Positions 15,085-28,300 are shown, counted from the stretch's first letter. The stretch: DNA of 64,000 nt from Phallusia mammillata (GCA_003260075.1 QLIY01000182.1:142812-206811), one strand, 5' to 3'. Notes: generated by a model from the sequence alone, not told the origin. Translations and numbers: made by a program.

Positions 15085-15572
15085 CAGTGCATGGTTCCCA
15101 ACCTTTTTGTAGTCATCGGACCCCTTTTATAAAATTTATCGGTCCGCGGACCCCTAACGTAATTTAATCTTTTTTTCGTTTCCCGCATTATGCGTTATTA
15201 TACTTTCGTTTTGGGGGGGCAGAATTTTAACCAACCTTCACAGTCCGTTAATCTCAATAAAGTTCTGTACTGTAGCAGTCAATGCACTAAAAGAGACACA
15301 ATTTTCTAGTGTACAATACTTAAAACAAAGCACAAAGAATTCTATTGTTAATGTGTGTTGTGATGTCATAATGGAGGTAACAATCACAAGTTTTCCTGAT
15401 CCAAGGGTTTGATTAACAGTTTGCACTTACATACAGGATTGTAAAAACGGTTTGGGAACTTAAAAATATTGTACTGTTGTTAATGCTGCTACAAATGTTT
15501 GCCTCCACGGACCCCCTGAAACCGTCTCACGAACCCCTTGGGGGTCCGCGAACCCCAGGCTGGGAACCACCG
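15085..15572. mobile_element. hAT-type non-autonomous element
   Basis: A 488-bp element with a perfect 8-bp duplication gactagag (15077-15084 and 15573-15580). The left end is cagtgcatggttcccaacc and the right end tgggaaccaccg. Terminal sequences are rich in gtccgcg/aacccc. No transposase ORF. Confidence 0.88.
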
Positions 15573-15965
15573 GACTAGAGTTTGTTTGCAACAACGTTTA
15601 AGCGGCTGAAGCCTAAATGGGGAAATTCGGCTGACGTAAGACCTCACATTAGACAAATTTTGTTAAATACCGCTGAAAAAAACAAATTCCGTGAAAAATG
15701 CTGGTGGTTGGTACTAATCGGATCGGAGTGAGGTTTTTTCTAGCAGTAAAACCAACTCATACTCTTAGTCCCTAACGTTAAATTTAGTTTTTACCCTATC
15801 CCAGGCTCACTGTTAATTTGTATAACTGTATAGTTGCGCCAATTATCGCTATGTAGCCAACTTTGTCTGTCATAAACACTTTTTATGTTAGTTATAGGGT
15901 TACCATATTTTATGATACACAATCAGGGATTGAATCCCTGACAAAATATCTCGGCTGTGTTAACC

Positions 15966-16600
15966 CATTTTTTCTTAAACGTTTTCGTTATTTTTTCTAA
16001 ACGGTCTCTTTGCCATTATTTCGAGGACTCGCGGTGCGTAAGCCTGAATGTGTATTTTAGAAAAACGAAAGTTGTTTGCAGGATTTTAGCTGTTTATGCA
16101 AAATTGCGCATAACAATGATTCAAATCTCAATTGCATTTTTGTTAGTTGTTGTTGTGTTTTCAATCACGTTTGCGCCTTGCTTCTTTACAGAGTCCAAAT
16201 AAGCACAGTTTGCTTAGGTCGTATTCACTCGAAATCAGTAATAATAGATTAGTAACGTAGTAAGTGAACAGCCTTTTATAGGCTCACGAAGTAATTGCAA
16301 ACGCACCAATCACATTCCTGCAGTAGGCACAAATCAAACGCGCGCGCACACACAACGCATAGCAATTAAAATAACACAAGAATGCCTCGAGCTGCGTGCT
16401 CGGGAATAGCGCGGTTGCGTTCCACAACAGTTGTCATACAATAAAGCCTATTGTTTAGCAATGGAGTCAATCGATTCTCACTTTCACTTTGATTTGAATT
16501 TATTCAGTTGCACAAACTGACGCCAAATAAGAACATGGAATTACTTCCACCTTTTCGCAGTTCCCGCAAAATGCCGCGGACCCCAGTTTGAGAACCGATG
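15966..16600. mobile_element. Decayed hAT-type element, same family as 23448 and 41987
   Basis: A 635-bp element with flanks tgttaacc (15958-15965) and cgttaacc (16601-16608). The right end is accccagtttgagaaccgatg; the left TIR has lost about 15 bp and starts cattttttctt. The interior (gtctctttgccattatttcg onwards) matches 23448-23865. About 200 extra internal bases suggest a further insertion. Confidence 0.75.
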
Positions 16601-16804
16601 CGTTAACCTTTTTGCGATCGAAACACTTCTATTCCGGATTTAATTTAGAATATTCGGAAGTGACACGGACGGCGACACTAAAAAACGTTAGATACGATCA
16701 GTTTTTTTTAAGGTTTGGTTTGGGCGACCGCTAAGTAGTTTTAAAAGACCGCAAGTGTTTCATTTAAATACCAAAAACTGTAGTTGTAGTTGCAAGTCCA
16801 AATT

Positions 16805-16914
16805 TTGGGAAACCGCTGGAGAAATTTNCCCCCCCCCCCCCCCCCCCCCCCCCCTTGGGAAACCGCTGGAGAAATTTGAAAAACACCTTAAAAAAACACT
16901 GGATACGATACTCG

Positions 16915-16968
<54 letters not shown>
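16805..16968. repeat. Poly-C tracts with a 23-bp duplication and an ambiguous base
   Basis: A 23-bp sequence (16805-16827, ttgggaaaccgctggagaaa and three T) is repeated at 16855-16877. Between them are one n (16828) and 26 C (16829-16854). A second run of 54 C follows at 16915-16968. The repeated unit contains a hAT right-end motif (gggaaaccgctg). The n marks low-confidence assembly. Confidence 0.93.
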
Positions 16969-18017
16969 AGCACATATATCAGGGGTCGCCAACCTTTACC
17001 ACTCTAAAAAACATTCGGACCAATTTCACACAGAAAAAAACAAAACAATCGGAGTCACAAAGACCTTTTCAAATTTGAAATAAAATGCCACTGTAAAAAC
17101 GTTTTATATCTCACGATATTCGACCTTTTGCTGTTAGTTGGTTTCTTGCATATTAGGTACACAGTTAAAGCAAATGAAATATCCCACGTTCCCACGTAGC
17201 TTCGAATGCTGTGTTTTCTTGAGACGCGGATTTTTATTTATGTATTTAACGCGTATTGTCAGACAACTAGCAACAAACAGGTATTGTTACGCGCGCACAC
17301 ACACTGCAAATCGAAATTACAGTAACCTTGTCCGTTAACCTGCGCGCCGCCAGTTTACCTCTTTACGTTTCATGGTGTAGACGCGGTGGCAGCTAACTAC
17401 TAGAAACTTTCTCTGTTGGTACATTAATTTCATAGTATATGTACACATTTTTTTTCTTAAACTCCGGACTTTTAAGTACATTGTAACATTTCTCCGTGAC
17501 GCAGATTTAAACACTAAATTCACTAAGAAAATCCTGACGTATGGCAACCCTGTGTTAGTATATCTCCTCGAAAGCTTTGTGCCGAGAAATGTAATCCCGC
17601 GCGTGATTAATAATGATGCTAAAACGTTTTATTGTCTGTTTTAAAGTTGAAAGTTTTACAAAAGTAAGGAAATTACTGTTGTGATTTTGGTAGTTGCCTC
17701 TTTTACTAAGCCTTTTTACATGAGCGAATCGTATCGTTGATGCGCATTGTGTGACGTCACGATTTCGATTCGCCAAAGCGTAAAATTACATGGCTACCGA
17801 ATCGCATTGAAGGTTTTCAGCCTTTCGCAAAAACGATATGGTGTTTATTGTAAAGTGATATACAAACATAAGGCCGGATAATTGTTAGTTTTAAAGTATT
17901 TTTAGACTGTTAGTCTATTCATTCGAAAAAATCTATATTAATTTGTTAGCAGCAGCTGTTTGCGTCTAGCTTAGACATACCAAATGTGTCAATTTGTTTA
18001 TTGTGAACAGTTTAAAC
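16969..18017. other. Intergenic region with an orphan hAT end
   Basis: No gene seen. The sequence caggggtcgccaacc at 16980-16994 is a hAT-type left end, but I could not find a matching right end within the next kilobase, so the element looks truncated. Confidence 0.5.
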
Positions 18018-18234
18018 CAGTGGTTCTCAAACTCGGTTTTTGGGGCCGCATGCGGCTCCCAACTACTTATTCTGCGGCTCGCACCAGACCTCAGAAAACC
18101 ACCAAACATTGCTATTTTAGCTTTCAAAGTAATAATCTTCAGTGATTTTCTGAAGGTTTCATTTTTTTGCGGCTCCGTACACACTTAAAAAAATACTATT
18201 TGGCCCCGACAATAAAAAAGTTTGAGAACCACTG
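18018..18234. mobile_element. hAT-type MITE, cagtggttctcaaac family, copy 2
   Basis: A 217-bp element with a perfect 8-bp duplication gtttaaac (18010-18017 and 18235-18242). Near-identical to 9955-10170 but inverted, so the family transposed recently. Confidence 0.94.
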
Positions 18235-18722
18235 GTTTAAACCCTCAGGAATAGTTGGAAGAAACATTATTTGGAAGAAAACAAGTGTATAGATCGCACT
18301 CTAACTTCATTGTCTAATAAGTGCTGATTTTTAAGTTGTACATACTAAAACTGTCTTGCAAATAAAACAAATTGGAGCATTTTTGAACTATGTTTATTGG
18401 TAGCAAAACACATGTTGATTTTGCCAAAGGAAACTTCCTTAATCACTGTTATAAGTATACCAGACAGAACTAAATTCAAATTATAATAAATAATAAGGAT
18501 AGAAAGAATAACCTTTATCTATATTAACCGATATGGTACAGCCAAACATTGACCATGTGAAAAGCACATGTAAAAGAGATCCCAGTGAAAGTGCGGCTGT
18601 GTGAGCCGGAGCGCCAGCGCGCGAGCTCGAGTTTTATGTCTGTGTGGACGTCACTGCGCCAGCGGGGCAGCTCGTGGGCGTACGCTAAGCTCGCGAGAAA
18701 TCTTGTGTGGATCTATCTAGCC

Positions 18723-19187
18723 CAGTGGTTCTTAACCTGTGGGTAATTACCCCCAAAGGGGTAATTTGGCATTTTAAAGGGGTAACATAGATTTTCTGTT
18801 ATAGTTATCTTTAGATTCTTGATAATCATTACTGTAACCAGCAAACATTTTGTAATGAGGGTATAAAATTTATTCAAAATAATTCAATAAAAAGTCAATC
18901 TTAATAGATTTCTCGGCGTCCTGCCACATTTTCAAAATAAAGAAGAAGTAACTTCGATGGCAAACGTTGTCATGCGCTTCTACTCTAAAAGTCTCAATGT
19001 TTCACTCATAGCCATGCTATTTGTGATGTCATAAAACTAGAAAGAGTCTCGCGTAAATATCTGTTTCGTATACAATTGACGGTATAGTCCAGTAAGCTAT
19101 ATTAGGTGATGTTTTTCTAAAAAGGGGTAATTGATATCCATCAAAACATTTTGTGGGTAACAACAGAAAAAAGGTTAAGAACCACTG
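18723..19187. mobile_element. hAT-type element, cagtggttcttaacc ends
   Basis: A 465-bp element with ends cagtggttcttaacctgtgg and ttaagaaccactg and a perfect duplication atctagcc (18715-18722 and 19188-19195). The flanks (18580-18714 and 19196-19345, with cctaagcgtattc and gaatacgcttaaac) look like an older repeat that this element entered. Confidence 0.9.
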
Positions 19188-19394
19188 ATCTAGCCTAAGC
19201 GTATTCAAACCACCTGTGCCGAGCGCATCGAGAATCGAAGAAGTCTAATACGCTTTGCCTTGTTTCTTTTTCGAAAACGAGAGAAATGCGTTGCGAATAA
19301 GCGTATCGAATACGCTTAAACGCTCCATGTAAAAAGGCTTAGTGGTATACTGAAGCCGCCAGCAGAAACATTCGATTGCTAGCACAGGTCTGCG

Positions 19395-21342
19395 ATGAAC
19401 CTTCAATTTCGACGAAACAGATGGCTTTTGTGCTTTGTTTTTCTATTTAATCAGTCTTCTTACGTAACTTTGGAAAGTAAGTGCATTGATAATTTCACTT
19501 ATGTCAAGCGTAAAATAACAGTATATGTCCAGGCAGTGGTTAGCTCTGTACGTTGCCTTTTGTGTTTGAATCTCCAGTTACAACATGTTGTGATTTTTGT
19601 GAAACTCAGGCCTTCAAAGTTCGCTGAACCAAAGTAAAGGAACCAACGCTTTAGCTGTTTTATACGGGAGTTTGGTCCTTTCAGCACTTCTGTTACCATC
19701 GTTCGTAATCGCCAAAATCGGTTGCAAAAGATGTATTACATGTTCCATGGCCTTATATGAGTTGTACATTGCAGGTAGTGTTGCTAAACCACGTACTGGT
19801 GTATCTAATGATAAAACATTAGAAACATATCAAATTAGATTAGGTTCCGACTTACGGTAAATACCGCATGCATGTAAACCAGTATTGGTCTTAATCAGTT
19901 TGCAAATAACGTGTATATGTATTGATAGTAATTTAGTTACAAACAGTCATTCTATAATAATGTTTCAGCAAACTTCTATCCCAGCCCATTTACGCTTATT
20001 CCAGCGGCTGCTTTGCTTGGTGTGGCAGCGGGGGTGCTGTGGCCAACAGTTTTCACTTACATCACTCGCATGTCAATTCATGCAACGAAAAACAACTTCA
20101 AAGAATTCAAACGCATTAACAAAGAAACTTTTGCAACCTTCTTTTCGTTTGTGCACTGTTCGATGCTGGTCGGTAGTTTGGTGATGATTGTCATGCTTGT
20201 TTCCACTTCTTTTGTTAGAGAAGAATCTCGTGACAATGCAAACAACCCTGCAGTAAACGTTACTGGAAAGGCAAACAAAACCTGCGGGTTGTTTGACGAC
20301 AACGCAATACCAGACGACAACAAAGCGGCACTAAACATTACTGACCTAACTCTGTACCTCATATTATCCGGATTTTTGCTCCTAAATGGTTTGGCGATGG
20401 TGCTAAGTTTGTTTTTAAACGATTATTCCGATGGTATAATTTTTGAACCGGCTCGCACAGAATCACAGGTTGACGAATCGGTGATCTTATCTAATCCAAA
20501 TGGAAATAAATTAGATGATTACAAAACGTCGGACAATTCAGAGGAAATTCACCACACAGGAATGAAACAACATTCAATGTCGCAACTAAAGTCCACCCTG
20601 AAACTGTTAGCAAGCGACCTGGTGGCAATTTTGATTTCACCCCTAACAATTCACGTTGGAATGTATCAAGCATTTGTGAGAGCAACCTTCTTTGGCAGCT
20701 GGATTTCATGTACTTACGGTAAGTTTTGTACGGTCGTTTGTAGCTTTTGAACGGGTGGCTGTAAGCTGAAGACTCTTTTATTTGGTAGGCGGTCACATTG
20801 GGGATGAACTTGGTAAATAATTTAATGCAAACGCATAAAATCTAAACTCCTTATAATTACCACTTTTATACCTTGTAGGTTTGAATTACGTTTCATACAT
20901 CATGCTTGCATACTCTTTGACGATGGTGATTTCGAGTTACGCCTCTGTGAAACTTCTGTCTTTATTCAACCATCGTGTGCTTTTTGGTGGTGCCACGTTT
21001 TTGGAACTGCTCACCTTGACAACGTTGTTGCTGTGGCGTACAAGTAACCCTACATGGCTCTATTTCCTACTATCTATCGCATTTGGGTGCAGCCGATCCC
21101 TGCTAAAAACTCAAACCCCGAGTTGCTTTGCTGCCTTTTTTCAGCATCAGCAGGTTGAGGCTGCATCATTACAAACATCTTCAGAATCTATCGGCATAGC
21201 TGTAACTTATGGTATAATTTCCTTTATGTTGCCAATTCATGTATTATTGCTGTTAGGTACAACATCATGTCTCGCCTACTTGCTCTTTTTTGTGTGTAGC
21301 ATGATTCAGAACAAACCGATTCGAATACTTACATGTGATTAA
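19395..21342 (+). CDS. UNC93A-like membrane protein, paralogue 2
   Basis: Four exons: 19395-19476, 19610-19774, 19969-20718 and 20879-21342, all introns phase 1, giving 486 aa plus stop. Exon 2 is 165 bp, exactly as in paralogue 1. Shared landmarks are an N-terminal helix (WLLCFVFLFNQSSYVTL), LQSSLNQSKGTNALAVLY, YPSPFTLIPAAALLGVAAGV, a long glycosylated loop with NKTCGLF, LASDLVAILISPLTIHVGMY and SRSLLKTQTPSCFAAFF. The cytosolic loop before LKSTLKLLASD is divergent and acidic. The pair arose by tandem duplication. Function is unassigned, as for paralogue 1. Both copies look intact, with no internal stop or frameshift. Confidence 0.9.
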
Positions 21343-22436
21343 AGAAACTTTTTTGTGTTCTGTGTTAATTCTACGAAAAAAAAACTATCATTCAACAAAT
21401 TTGTCCCTCAACTGGTGTGATGGTAACCAATACTACTTGTTGTTTTTTCAAGAACTTATTTTTGCTGATTTATGCAACCTGGTGTACGAAACGCTTGTTC
21501 AGTATTTTCTAGAACCTACCACAGTAACCGCAGCATTTATCAGGTGACAAAAATATGACAGGTCGATACACCTGAATCTAATAGTGGTAAATTGACCAAC
21601 TGTCGGAGTAACAACCATACATTTCGTAAATTTACTTTCAGCAAAATTGCTGTAAGAAAATGAGTGGATAAGAAAATGTTAACGAGGACTGAGATCTTAA
21701 CCATGAAGCTGCTGTTCACTTGAGGCGCTACAGGGTTGTTATCCCACGTGAAAGTTGAAATTAACTGATAAATAATAACAAACTTATCCACTAAGTCACC
21801 TTAAATGCGGTTTTAGCATTCGAATTTTTGCAGGTTTCGATAATTATCAAATTGTAATTTAGGAGAAAAAAATTGCCTGAAATATTTTCATGATCATTTA
21901 TCTCATCTACAGCAATAATTTTTAACCGGTGTTCCGCGTAACACTCGTACTCCGTGACTGATCGGCGGGTGTTCCGCGAGAAATTTGTTAGTTAGACTAC
22001 ATTACATAAAACACCGGTCAAAAATCACTGATTTTACACAAAGGGCGCACACAGCTTTTCTTTAAAGAAGTATTTTTTACTATCACCAGTTTGAATATTC
22101 CTTTGCGATTTGCTTTATGGATGTGGAAATTTGATGTGGAATATTTAGACTCGTTGTGTAATTATGAGATTGTAATTGCGTTGGTGTTCCGCTAGATTAT
22201 TTTAATACATGAAGTGTTCCGTGGCACCGCACCAAATCAGCTAAAAACGATGACTTCACAGATTTGTTTTCTGACTATAAAAAATCTCCAATTAGAAATG
22301 ACATAATATACGACATACGGTTGCATTACCAAGACTGAAGCGGGTGATAAATATATGCAAGTTTACTCGACGCTTTGCTTTTGAGATTGCACCATACCGA
22401 GTAATGCCATTTAATCATTAACAAACCTCACTTTTT
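21343..22436. other. Intergenic region with ggtgttccgcg repeat remnants
   Basis: No gene seen. Around 21907-22030, ttttaaccggtgttccgcg and a right end accggtcaaaaatcactg resemble a degenerate inverted-repeat element. Further gtgttccg motifs continue to about 22230. No clean target duplication was found. Confidence 0.4.
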
Positions 22437-22884
22437 ATGAGAACTAACCATCCGTTGTTTATCCGACAATCCCGCAACGCTCCCTTGCTTGCTTGGCATG
22501 TCGAGCGTAATCTTTTTTGGCAAACAGATTTTGACCAAAACATTTCCGCTGTAGAAGCAATACTTCGATGTGCGCAAATAGTTAGTTACACTTTAGGTTT
22601 CACGTTTGCTGCAAACGGTGAGATATATAAGGTGTGGATTGATGGGAAGTAATCATTGGACGGCGACAAGTTGTACTAGTGCTTTTAAGTAAAATTGCTT
22701 TATGTTAAATTTCAGACAATTTTGTATGTAACCATAAACCAGGTTCGTTCTGTAGCAATAAAGTCAAAAATCTTCTGATGGGAAATCCGGATCACGCTAT
22801 GGTTAATACTGTGTCGGAAGGAGTGCAGAATTTATCATTTGCGTTTGACGATTCTAAACCGGTCAACATACCTTATTGCAATGG
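22437..22884 (+). CDS. Hypothetical two-exon model, 3' part unresolved
   Basis: ATG at 22437, exon 22437-22617 ending at aaacg|gtgaga (phase 1), then 22743-22884 from taaaccag| to atgg|gtaagt (phase 2). The product is about 107 aa so far. It starts MRTNHPLFIRQSRNAP and includes SFCSNKVKNLLMGNPDHAM and SKPVNIPYCNG, with paired cysteines and N-glycosylation sequons suggestive of an extracellular segment but without a signal peptide. I do not recognise it. Splice sites and phase agree, but no terminal exon was found before the ABCG gene. It may be a gene fragment. Confidence 0.3.
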
Positions 22885-25304
22885 GTAAGTAAAAAGTTCC
22901 TCCTAAATTCATGTGATTACTTAAATATTAAATTTACCTTTTGTCAATTTAATAATTTCTGGATTTAAATACTTAACTTTATTGCCTCCATACTTTATTT
23001 TGGCTTAAAAATCCGTGCACATTAGCCTACATGTGACAAAAGGTAAGATTGGACCCGTTTCCAGCAAGTAAACCTGTTGCGGTCGCTCTTTCACGAGAAC
23101 CAATTTTAATCTTCCCGGTAAAACCGCTTCAATTTGGGTACCAACACTGATAAATAGGCACTGCGTGAACACACTAATATTGTCATGACTGCATTAAGTC
23201 ACTCAAAAACCGCAATTTTTTCGATTATACTTGAATAAAGCAATGGCGGATTTTGTGATGCAAACACGAGAGTCAGGCTGTAAGACATAAACTATTAAGA
23301 AATACCGATGTTGATATTTAAATGGGTTTTTTGTTAAGATCCTCAATAACTCGAGTCCGGAGCACAATTTAGCACTCGAACTAATTTGCTGGCTCGACTT
23401 GACTTCTCACTTCTCGACAACTCAAGAAACTTTGTTTACAACTATAGCAGTGGTTCCCAAACTTTTTCACTATTTCCTCCAAACGTCCCTTTGCCATAAT
23501 TTCGAGGGCTCGCGGTCCTTAAGCCTGAATGTGTATTTCAGAAAAACGAAATTTGATTGCAGAATTTTAGCTAGTTATGCAAAATAGCGCACAACAATGA
23601 TCCAAAGACAGTATTTCACATCAGACAAGACAAAAAACATTACGATTGTGCGCGAACAATTGCATTTTTGTTAGTTGTCATGCAATAAACGCTATTGTTT
23701 AGCAATGAAGACAGTCGATTCTCACTTTTACTTTGATTTAAACTTATTCAGTGGTACAAACTGACGCCAAATAAGATTATAGAATTACTTCAACCTTTTC
23801 GCGGTCCCCACAAAATTGCCTAACGGACCCCTAAAGGACCGCGGACCCCAGTTTGGGAACCGCTGAACTATAGCGATGCAACTAAACGCTACAACTTGCT
23901 AACTAGCCGAATCAAAAGCTATCTGAGTCCTAATAAAAGATCTAGGAACAAACAGGAATTATAGACTCCAACTTGTAATTTGAAAGTAAACACTAACCAA
24001 CAGAATCTATAAGTAGCTCTACTTAATTTTAATGTAGACTAGGCTATTTGGGCTCTCCTGCTTTTTGTTATGAGACGTAGGCCTAGAGCTTAGGCTACAT
24101 AGCGTTTTAAGTAGGATTAGGGGAAAACACAAATTCACACAGGTGATTACAATGAATGACAAAGAACGATACATCCATCAGTGGTTCTTGAAAATAATTC
24201 AAATGTAAAATATTTGCTCATACAGTTTCAAGATCTGGTATAACGTAAGAATGTAGAAATACTCTAAAATTGCCTGGTGGGCCCGAAGGGGTAGATCTAC
24301 TAACACAAGAAGTCATGGCACAGGCCTGATAATTTCCGATAAGTGGCGCAACGGAGCATAAGCGTTTGCAATGGTTATTATAACCCAAGGACCGTGAACC
24401 CCAGGTTGTGTTCCGTTGCAATTAATCTGTTAAAGGCACTGTTTTTGGAGTGACTTGAATGAGATTACTTTAGGCTCGGCCTGGTGTTGCCAAAAAACGG
24501 GTTTTCGTTTCGGTTCAAATATTTGCTTTCGGTTGCATAAATAGTACATGAAACATATTGATTTTAAAAAATTGCATCGTCTCATGGAGGGCCTACCATA
24601 AAATGCCTTTGTTGCCTGTTTCCAAATACCACGCAGGCCTAGGCTGTGTTCCGTGGGCGAGCTTTGAAAAAGAAGAGCAAACCAAAACTACATTTTAAAT
24701 TAGGCTAATTATCACTTTAACGTGGTACTTTAAGGCGCCGTTTCATGATATTGATCAAATTCAAAAGAATTAATCGCACAAACCTCCAATGTAGGTCGTT
24801 GCAAAGGGTTTCGTAAAAAAAACATGGCACTTTTTTGTTCCGGTTTCGCACGTTTTTACTGCTGGTCACGCTTTATCGATTGCGACTTCTTGCGCAACAT
24901 TTTTCGACAACGAATGGTACTTGAAGTCTGGAACACGGGATTTCCCGTCATGTAGTATTTGATAGAAAGAGGTGTTTAGACTTTCAGTATTTCGTGCAAT
25001 ATATCGTTTGGCAAGCGAGCTATTCGCAAAACAAGTAGGTCGGGAATCGGTATGCCAAATGGATTATTTCCACCTGCTGTGTTGTGTCTCGTTTCCTGCG
25101 ATTTTGCTGTGTTGTAAGTTTGTAACTTGTAATCGATCAGCTGACTGGGTCTGGTTTTTGCGACAGACAAAGCTGATTATCGTTTTACCGTTATCTCGCA
25201 TGCCATCTGCGCATCACTCACTCACTGTTCTGTTTTTGTTTATTGAACTACGTTAAAAATTTCACAAATTTTGTTATTGATACAGGAAAGTTCAAAATCG
25301 CACA
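22885..25304. other. Intergenic region upstream of the ABCG gene
   Basis: Contains the hAT element at 23448-23865 and a degenerate pair of ends at about 24179-24420 (cagtggttcttg and caggttgtgttccgttg). An acceptor-like gatacag at 25279-25285 just before the ABCG start fits a 5'UTR intron or a spliced-leader acceptor. No other gene is supported. Confidence 0.4.
23448..23865. mobile_element. hAT-type element, cagtggttcccaaac family
   Basis: A 418-bp element with ends cagtggttcccaaac and gtttgggaaccgctg and a perfect duplication aactatag (23440-23447 and 23866-23873). The family also includes 41987-42416 and 15966-16600. Confidence 0.92.
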
Positions 25305-28300
25305 ATGACAGAAGAGGCGTTATTAGGGAGCAAAAATGATGGAGATTTATCTCATGTAAAAGCAACTAGAACCGATTTTGGACATGCAGACAGGCAAGTC
25401 CAACCAGGCTTGGAACTCAGATTCGAAAATCTCAGTTTCAAAATCAAGGACAAACAAATTCTTGAAGATGTCAGTGGGACTGCTCACCCTGGCAAAGTTA
25501 TGGCTGTAATGGGACCCAGTGGTAAGTGTATTCCATTTTTGTAATGTAAATTGGTAATGAAGTGCTTCGATAGGACACACATAAAAACTAAGTATACTAT
25601 TATTCATTATTAGCATACTGGTATATTATGGTTATTAGCATATATGTAACGCCTTGCAAAATAAAATGTGATTAAATTTTTCTAGTTTCTCAAAACTAGG
25701 TTGACATTAAAATGTAAAAATCACACTAATACCTGTAACATACAAGTTTTACCAGCACTTAATCGATGAAGGCTTTACACCAACACTTTACTCATCACTG
25801 TTTGTCTGTTTATGTTTTAATAAACACAGAAAATTATGTAAACTTTGAAGTTCCACAGTTTGAAAATGCAGAAATTTGGCAGAATTCGTTAAATAAACCT
25901 TTGTATGTGTATGTAGAATGAACATATACTGGTGTATTGTTTTAGTTTCATCTTTACCATTCTTCATTAACAATTTTACCAAAAGTTTTGTATGGTTTGA
26001 GCAATATACATGTTATTTGTACCCTATTTTTGTAATTTTACTTACCATTATGATAGGACTCAAAACTAAATGGCAATGATGTTGTTAAAAAATTGCAATA
26101 ATTTTCATTTTACTAAATATAAATGGTGGTTTCAATCAATTATTTAGCAATGTGTTTCAGACATTTTGTAGAATGTGTGTTGTTTTGCAACATTATAGGT
26201 TCTGGTAAAACCACATTGCTCAATATTATCGGGGGAAGAGTGAAATGTTCAAACTGCAAGGCAACCATTGGCGGCCAACCCCTCACCAAAAAAACTCGAA
26301 GAAAAATTAGCTATGTTTTACAGCAGGACATTTTCTTTCCAAATTTGACTCTTCAACAGACGCTTATGGTGAGTTTAGCATTTAGTTTATTTTTATTCAG
26401 CAACTATGAGGCAGTATTAAAAGCGTTTGTATTGAATCAATTGGACCACAGTTTAGTGCTTTATGTAATAAATAAAATTTTCCAATTGTGTGTCTTTTAC
26501 AGTTTTGTTTTATTGCAGTTCTCTGCAGAACTGAGACTTCCTGAAAGTATGCCGCTACAGACCAAAAAACAAATTGTTGCTGAACTAATTGAGCAACTAG
26601 ACATGGAAAAATGCAAACATACCAGTAAGACTTATTTGGCCTATTTACCTCATTTTACGTAAAACTTATGACTTTATTGATTGCTACTTTTTTTTAGCCC
26701 ATTGACAGGTTTTGTAAACAATGAAATACATATATGTTTACTTGACTTAGTTTTATATCGATCGGTCTGGATTTACGAAATTAATACTGTATAACCAAAC
26801 GAATATTGACAGTCATTTGAAGCCAAACCCTTGCTAGGTGACAATGACTAAAAAGTAAACGAGTCTTTGTTACATTTTTGTTAAGTCATCGGGGACAATA
26901 TGACAAGAGGTTTGTCTGGTGGAGAAAAGAAACGTGCCAACATTGCCAATGAGCTGCTCACCGATCCAGCCGTGCTTTTACTTGATGTAAGTTACCTAAT
27001 TTAGCTTTCCTTTAGAAATGAAGTATTCTTGACCACGGAGGGATAGAAACAAAATCATAGGGTGCATTTATTTGCCTTCAACAATTAATGAGCAAAAATC
27101 CTTTCAGGTATAGGTAGGTTATTGTGGCTTTTAGGTATAGCTTAGCCGTAGAAATAAAAAAAAACCAAGTCCCCCCCCAAAAAAAACAGGTGACTCGTAG
27201 AAATGACCCCAGCTTGAACCGACTGTGCAAACAAACCTTGCCCTTTACAAAGACTGCGATACGTCACATATCACGTGACCAAGGCATGTTGGGTACAGGT
27301 CGCGGCCGCAAATTTGGCGAACTCCGGCCGCTCTTGAATTATCGATCGTTGGTGGTTGGAAGTGAAACGGGTTTGTTGCGCATGCCTTGTTATGCGTACG
27401 TGACTATCTATAGCATTTCACCGGGTCGCTGACTGCATTTTGAATGAAGAACAGAATTTCTAGTGCCTATAGTCTAAACACCCGCTTTGAAATGTTTTAG
27501 TTGACTTCAATATTCCATGTAAAGTATGCATCGAAAGCGTTTGTTAAATTGGAAAGTTATTGTTTGAATATTGCATTTGTACGCGCAAGCCTTCGCTTGA
27601 TACACCAAAACCTTTCAAGCCAACATAATTGTTTCAAAACTAATATTGTTCGCGCGTTCTAGCCTAAACCCTCTTGACAGTAAGGGCACAGTAGAACACC
27701 ATTCACATTTCTATTGGAGAGTTCTCGAGTTTCATTAAACTCTTGTGCCCCTGAACTGAGTTGATATGCCCAAGGCAACCATTGTAAGCAGCTAAATTCG
27801 GGGAGAGCTGAAGCAAAACATCAGTTTCCTCATGATTATCCGTGCGTAGATACTTGTAAACAAGCAACGGGGTAACCGCAAACTTGCCTATGGCGCTTGG
27901 ACTGCAACGGGAATAACCACAGCCGAACGACGGTGCCATGTATACTTGTGTCTTTTCGCGATATTTAGTCCGATTACACTGCAAGAAGCGTGCAACTGTG
28001 ACTTTGTTAAATGTTCTGGGCTGTTTCCGATCGTGACTTCCTTTTGCGCACAACTCATAACACGAACCGGAATCGATGGAAGTTGCCTTCGTTCCAGAAA
28101 CAAATGTACCTTCCGGTTTTTCGCCATCGAGTGTATTAATGAATTATACAAGTTGTCCTTGTATAAATGTACTTTTCATTTTACTGGTTTGAAAACCAAG
28201 CATCCGAAAAATTACGTGAGATCAACGACACCGGCGCATAGCTACGCCATCGTGAAATGTTTAAATAGTCAATTACACTGTGATTGTAGTAAAAATGCTT

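Noticed and set aside
16755-17078. Polyproline/polyglycine ORFs on both strands
   Set aside because: They exist only because the C26 and C54 tracts are translated, and they cross an n.
24179-24420. Candidate hAT element
   Set aside because: The ends (cagtggttcttg and gtgttccgttg) are too degenerate and no target duplication is visible; kept only as a note in the intergenic entry.
27124-27432. 102-codon ORF in ABCG intron 4
   Set aside because: Intronic, no conserved motif, and includes homopolymer-derived residues.
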